A stretch of DNA of 8,168 bases from Methylomarinum sp. GTDB taxonomy: Bacteria; Pseudomonadota; Gammaproteobacteria; Methylococcales; Methylomonadaceae. The notes under the pieces are model-generated. The model had not been told where the DNA came from, searched no databases, and worked only from the letters and a program-made list of their open reading frames with translations. The stretch lies in assembly GCA_013139755.1 (NCBI GenBank), contig WTAG01000258.1, positions 1 to 8,168 on the forward strand, in the 5' to 3' direction. Made by a program: the position numbers and the translations under genes. Each line of letters begins with the position of its first letter. Positions within the stretch are counted from its first letter, which is position 1. Positions 6,608-8,168 of this stretch are shown piece after piece.

Positions 6608-6664
6608 GACAAGTGACTGCTTATAAGAGAAAATAGCAGCAGTTTAAGATATTATTAGAAAGTT
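6608..6664. promoter_or_regulatory. 57-base divergent intergenic region
   Basis: This short region must carry or abut the promoters of both the leftward MATE gene and the rightward spermidine-synthase-like gene. AT-rich -10-like stretches are visible: palindromic CTTATAAG at 6620-6627 (leftward TATAAG) and TATTAT near 6650-6655 (rightward). No convincing -35 partners are seen, so exact promoters cannot be assigned. Confidence 0.35.
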
Positions 6665-7468
6665 ATGTATAAATATGACGGTTTGCTTGTCCATCAAACC
6701 CACGACGAAGAAGGCTCCATAGAAGTTATTGATACAAAAGGGGTAAGAGCGCTACATTTTGGCTCACATTCAAGACAAAGCAGCATGCTGTTAGAAGATC
6801 CAAACCAGTTAAATTCGCTCTATACTCAGGCAATGATGGGCTTATTGCTATTTAATGATTCCCACAAAGACATTTTAATGATTGGTTTAGGTGGCGGCGC
6901 CATTACCAAGTATTTATTACATCAATTCACTGAATGCCAGATTAAAGTTATTGAATACCGCAACAACGTATTAAAAGTGGCTCGCAGTCACTTTGAGCTC
7001 CCGCGTGACCCTCGTTTAAAAGTAAAAATAGGCTGTGGTGGTGAATATGTATCCACTCAAAGCAAACTCACAGAAGAAAAACATGATCTTATAGTGATAG
7101 ATGCTTACGATCATGCTGGCATGGCGCTTGAAGTCAGCAGTGAAAATTTTTTTGATAGCTGTAGAACCTTGTTAAAAGATGATGGTCTATTAGTCATTAA
7201 TTTATGGGGAACCAATAAAGAATTATTTCAGCAAGTAGCCTGGAATATGGGCCGCGTCTTTGAATGGAAAATATTATTTTTGCCCGTTCGTAAACGTGGC
7301 AACATTATCGGCTTTGCTTTTAGAGAAAATGCCCCCAAATATACAATGAAACAACTCAGAGAAAAAGCAAAACAGTTGGAACAACAATACCAGATAGACT
7401 TCCCTATCTTCGTTAACGATTTAAAACGTAACAATTCCTCAGTATTAGATAAAGTAATCAAAAAATGA
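6665..7468 (+). CDS. Spermidine-synthase-fold protein, probably atypical
   Basis: 267 residues with a Rossmann methyltransferase/aminopropyltransferase fold: nucleotide loop [15 protein letters not shown] (72-86), acidic strand end VIEYRNNVL (95-103), and [10 protein letters not shown] (141-150) at the catalytic strand, followed by a beta-rich C-terminus. It best matches SpeE-like proteins, which move an aminopropyl group from decarboxylated S-adenosylmethionine to putrescine. However, the canonical GGGDGG loop is GGGAI here, losing the Asp that helps bind the polyamine, and the usual DxxDPxGPA is DAYDHAGMA. The N-terminal domain is short. It could act on another amine or be a methyltransferase; a strict spermidine synthase call is not justified. 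Residues 226-267 are a charged tail with a likely helix ([13 protein letters not shown]). The ATG has only a weak purine-rich AGAAAG before it. The stop overlaps the ygiQ start by ATGA. Confidence 0.82.
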   Translation: MYKYDGLLVHQTHDEEGSIEVIDTKGVRALHFGSHSRQSSMLLEDPNQLNSLYTQAMMGLLLFNDSHKDILMIGLGGGAITKYLLHQFTECQIKVIEYRNNVLKVARSHFELPRDPRLKVKIGCGGEYVSTQSKLTEEKHDLIVIDAYDHAGMALEVSSENFFDSCRTLLKDDGLLVINLWGTNKELFQQVAWNMGRVFEWKILFLPVRKRGNIIGFAFRENAPKYTMKQLREKAKQLEQQYQIDFPIFVNDLKRNNSSVLDKVIKK

Positions 7469-8168
7469 CCCAAACTGCACCAAACATATTCGGCTATAAA
7501 AAATTCTGGGCGCAACGCTTTGGAATAGCTAACGAACTCCCTATGACCAGGGATGAAATGGACAATTTAGGATGGGATTCTTGCGATATTATTCTAGTCA
7601 CAGGTGATGCTTATGTTGATCACCCCAGCTTTGGCATGGCCGTAATCGGGCGAACTTTAGAAGCCCAAGGTTTTAGAGTGGGTATTATTTCCCAACCTGA
7701 TTGGAAACATGCGGAAGATTTTAGAACACTAGGCCGACCTAATTTATTCTTTGGTGTAACGGGTGGCAACATGGATTCCATGGTCAATCGCTACACCTCT
7801 GACAAAAAAATACGCTCCAATGATGCCTACACAGCCAATGGCGACGGTGGAAAACGTCCTGATCGTGCGGTTAATGTGTATTCTCATCGCTGTAGAGAAG
7901 CTTATAAAAATGTCCCCATCATCATTGGCGGCATAGAAGCCAGCTTAAGACGTATGGCTCACTATGATTACTGGTCTGACAAAGTGCGTAAATCTGTATT
8001 GATGGATGCTAAAGCCGATCTATTAGTTTACGGCAACGCAGAAAGACAAATTGTTGAAATTGCACATCGTTTGGCCAATGGTGAAGCGGTTACCGATTTA
8101 AAAGGTATTCGTGGCACGGTGCATTACGTTAAGCAAATTCCCGGTGACTGGACAGAAAAAGACTCCAC
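7465..8168 (+). CDS. ygiQ: YgiQ family radical SAM protein, N-terminal part
   Basis: The frame is open from ATG 7465 to the right edge: 234 residues of a protein that is usually about 700 or more. The visible part is the conserved N-terminal domain of YgiQ (UPF0313), with signature stretches [20 protein letters not shown] (25-44), [19 protein letters not shown] (45-63), [19 protein letters not shown] (93-111), [15 protein letters not shown] (131-145) and [20 protein letters not shown] (152-171). The radical SAM CxxxCxxC cluster motif lies further downstream, outside the window. Members are cytoplasmic iron-sulfur enzymes whose reaction is, to my knowledge, not firmly established. The start overlaps the preceding stop by four bases (ATGA), with no strong Shine-Dalgarno site, so it is probably translated by coupling with the spermidine-synthase-like gene. 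Confidence 0.96.
   Translation, partial: MTQTAPNIFGYKKFWAQRFGIANELPMTRDEMDNLGWDSCDIILVTGDAYVDHPSFGMAVIGRTLEAQGFRVGIISQPDWKHAEDFRTLGRPNLFFGVTGGNMDSMVNRYTSDKKIRSNDAYTANGDGGKRPDRAVNVYSHRCREAYKNVPIIIGGIEASLRRMAHYDYWSDKVRKSVLMDAKADLLVYGNAERQIVEIAHRLANGEAVTDLKGIRGTVHYVKQIPGDWTEKDS

Noticed and set aside
6608..6664. LexA box upstream of the dinF-like gene
   Set aside because: No CTGT-N8-ACAG pattern is found in the divergent region.
7228..7515. 95-codon minus-strand ORF across the SpeE-like/ygiQ junction
   Set aside because: Antisense to two well-supported genes, with no recognisable motif.

Overview
The window looks like a chromosomal segment of an AT-rich gammaproteobacterium. The YgiQ and DinF proteins are close to the enterobacterial forms as I remember them. 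The REP-like repeats and the Hsp70/DUF2760 gene set would fit a methanotroph-type (Methylococcales) genome, but that assignment is an impression and not something I can prove. There are no rRNA, tRNA, CRISPR or transposase genes.

Left part, minus strand (5268 down to 1): a probable heat-shock transcription unit. In transcription order it has: a near-consensus sigma-32 promoter (about 5268-5242); a leader with an inverted repeat; a small secreted two-cysteine protein of unknown function (5173-4796); a 218-base gap with an imperfect inverted repeat; a membrane-anchored DUF2760-type protein (4577-3924); a divergent Hsp70 of 662 residues overlapping it by ATGA (3927-1939); a 196-base gap with a REP-pair palindrome; and a second divergent Hsp70 starting at TTG 1742 that runs off the left edge after 580 residues. 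The two Hsp70s are clear paralogues along their whole shared length. Both keep the ATP phosphate-binding motifs but lack the usual interdomain linker. The 662-residue copy also ends without the helical lid. No DnaJ or GrpE partner is visible.

Middle: a DinF-type MATE transporter on the minus strand (6607-5303, TTG start), directly upstream of the heat-shock promoter.

Right part, plus strand: 57 bases from the MATE start, a divergently transcribed pair begins. It consists of a spermidine-synthase-fold protein missing one polyamine-binding aspartate of the canonical enzyme (6665-7468), translationally coupled by an ATGA overlap to YgiQ, a radical SAM protein cut by the right edge (7465-8168).

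The most interesting part is the heat-shock-promoter / secreted protein / membrane DUF2760 / twin Hsp70 block. It resembles a dedicated, possibly membrane-tethered Hsp70 system separate from DnaK. Its biochemical role is not known to me.
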